From assembly GCA_030754315.1 (NCBI GenBank), contig JASMAO010000016.1:1-6078 (forward strand): 6,078 nucleotides of DNA, read 5' to 3'. This DNA comes from SAR202 cluster bacterium (lineage in GTDB: Bacteria; Chloroflexota; Dehalococcoidia; Lucifugimonadales; JASMAO01). The notes under the pieces were generated by a model. That model made no database searches. It was not told the DNA's origin and saw only the letters and a program-made list of their open reading frames with translations. Shown piece by piece: positions 5,569 to 6,078 of this stretch. The translations under genes and the position numbers were made by a program. Each line of letters starts with the position of its first letter. Positions within the stretch are counted from its first letter, which is position 1.

Positions 5569-6078
5569 TCAACGTCGCTCTGCGACTTCTAACGGCAGAC
5601 CATCTGGCCCTTCTATGTCAAATGATCTTATGTTGACTCCAGGTAGTGGTGTGACATCCATAGGTGGACCGGACACAGCTGAACCGGCGTCCTTCAATCG
5701 GTGGTAGGTTTGGTCAATGTCTTCTGTCCAGAATCCTAACATGTTAACGATGCCGGATCCGAGTATCTTGTTACGATATGCGTCTGTTTCATTCATCTCC
5801 AAGTCAGTTATACCAACTTTGAACACTGCCTGGCTTCTATCCTCCATCGTTCCATCACCTAATTCAGTCATCTCAAGCTTGTTAACGAAGAGGTCTCTGG
5901 TGGCTTCTGTGTCAGTGATGTAGATACTCAGGTGATCAAAACCGTGAAAGAAGCTACTGCTGTCGGTTGCTCTTCGCAGTTCTTCTTTCTTTTTGCGGTG
6001 GCTCTGAACTTCCGGTCTCTCATCGATTGTTTCAGATATTTGGATGATCAACCCGTTTGGATCCCAGTAATCAATCAG
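5569..6078 (-). CDS. VOC family protein, C-terminal part (5' end beyond right edge)
   Basis: The frame is open to the window end, giving 169 visible codons. The first residues, LIDYWDPNGLIIQISE, are the last strand of an upstream VOC domain, matching the LLEFADPNGYTIQLSE stretch (139-154) of the neighbouring 302-residue protein. The TTG at 6051 is therefore internal, not a start. A charged linker (about 17-37, with HRKKKEELRR) leads to a second VOC domain: GFDHLSI (46-52, His49), TDLEM (Glu94), MLGFWTEDID (113-122, Met113 where a His is usual) and GLPLEVAERR (160-169, Glu164). The same ligands are kept and lost as in domain 2 of the neighbour, so the two genes are diverged tandem paralogues 53 bases apart, probably in one transcript with the CocE-like hydrolase. 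The full protein is probably near 300 residues. The reaction is unknown. Confidence 0.85.
   Translation of the reverse strand: MIDYWDPNGLIIQISETIDERPEVQSHRKKKEELRRATDSSSFFHGFDHLSIYITDTEATRDLFVNKLEMTELGDGTMEDRSQAVFKVGITDLEMNETDAYRNKILGSGIVNMLGFWTEDIDQTYHRLKDAGSAVSGPPMDVTPLPGVNIRSFDIEGPDGLPLEVAERR

Noticed and set aside
3839..5923. Assorted short frames in other frames of the CocE-like and VOC genes, including 4118-4465, 4579-4815 and 4387-4590
   Set aside because: All overlap genes with full family motifs and have no independent support.
1..6078. Mobile element, CRISPR array, tRNA or rRNA
   Set aside because: No transposase or integrase motifs, regularly spaced repeats or recognisable structural RNA were seen on either strand.

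Overview
The window carries six protein-coding genes, two of them cut by the window edges. It looks like part of a bacterial catabolic (accessory metabolic) region. The proteins have no signal peptides, membrane segments or mobile-element signatures, and every complete gene has a recognisable Shine-Dalgarno (SD) sequence. Base composition is moderate. The mix of a dihydrodipicolinate synthase (DHDPS)-family enzyme, a RhaM-type mutarotase, a D-aminoacylase-like amidohydrolase, a CocE/NonD hydrolase and paralogous VOC proteins would suit an uncultivated environmental heterotroph such as a marine Chloroflexota (SAR202-like). That taxonomic guess is inference from gene content only.

Left part (1-2711): a DHDPS/aldolase-family gene runs leftward off the window. 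It is separated by about 420 bases of divergent intergenic DNA from a rightward pair. The pair is an L-rhamnose mutarotase-like gene (656-976) followed 160 bases later by an N-acyl-D-amino-acid-deacylase-like amidohydrolase (1137-2711). A pyruvate-aldolase-type lyase, a sugar epimerase and an amidase or cyclic-bond hydrolase could act on one class of substrate, for example sugar acids or N-acylated or lactone derivatives. No other rhamnose genes are visible.

Right part (2847-6078): three leftward genes lie in series: a VOC (glyoxalase/dioxygenase-fold) protein cut by the right edge, a complete double-VOC protein with a TTG start (4607-5515), and a CocE/NonD serine hydrolase (2847-4526). Gaps are 53 and 80 bases, so they probably form one transcription unit. 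It converges on the amidohydrolase across a 135-base gap that holds an inverted repeat but no clear terminator.

The main points of interest are in the VOC pair. In the complete protein the N-terminal VOC domain keeps only the third metal-ligand position (plus a Gln at the fourth), and the C-terminal domain keeps all except the third. This complementarity suggests one hybrid metal site assembled across the two domains. Unusual replacements also occur at key positions in the DHDPS-family protein (Ala-Met for Thr-Thr) and in the amidohydrolase (Asp for Cys). No RNA genes, CRISPR arrays, insertion sequences or prophage genes were seen.
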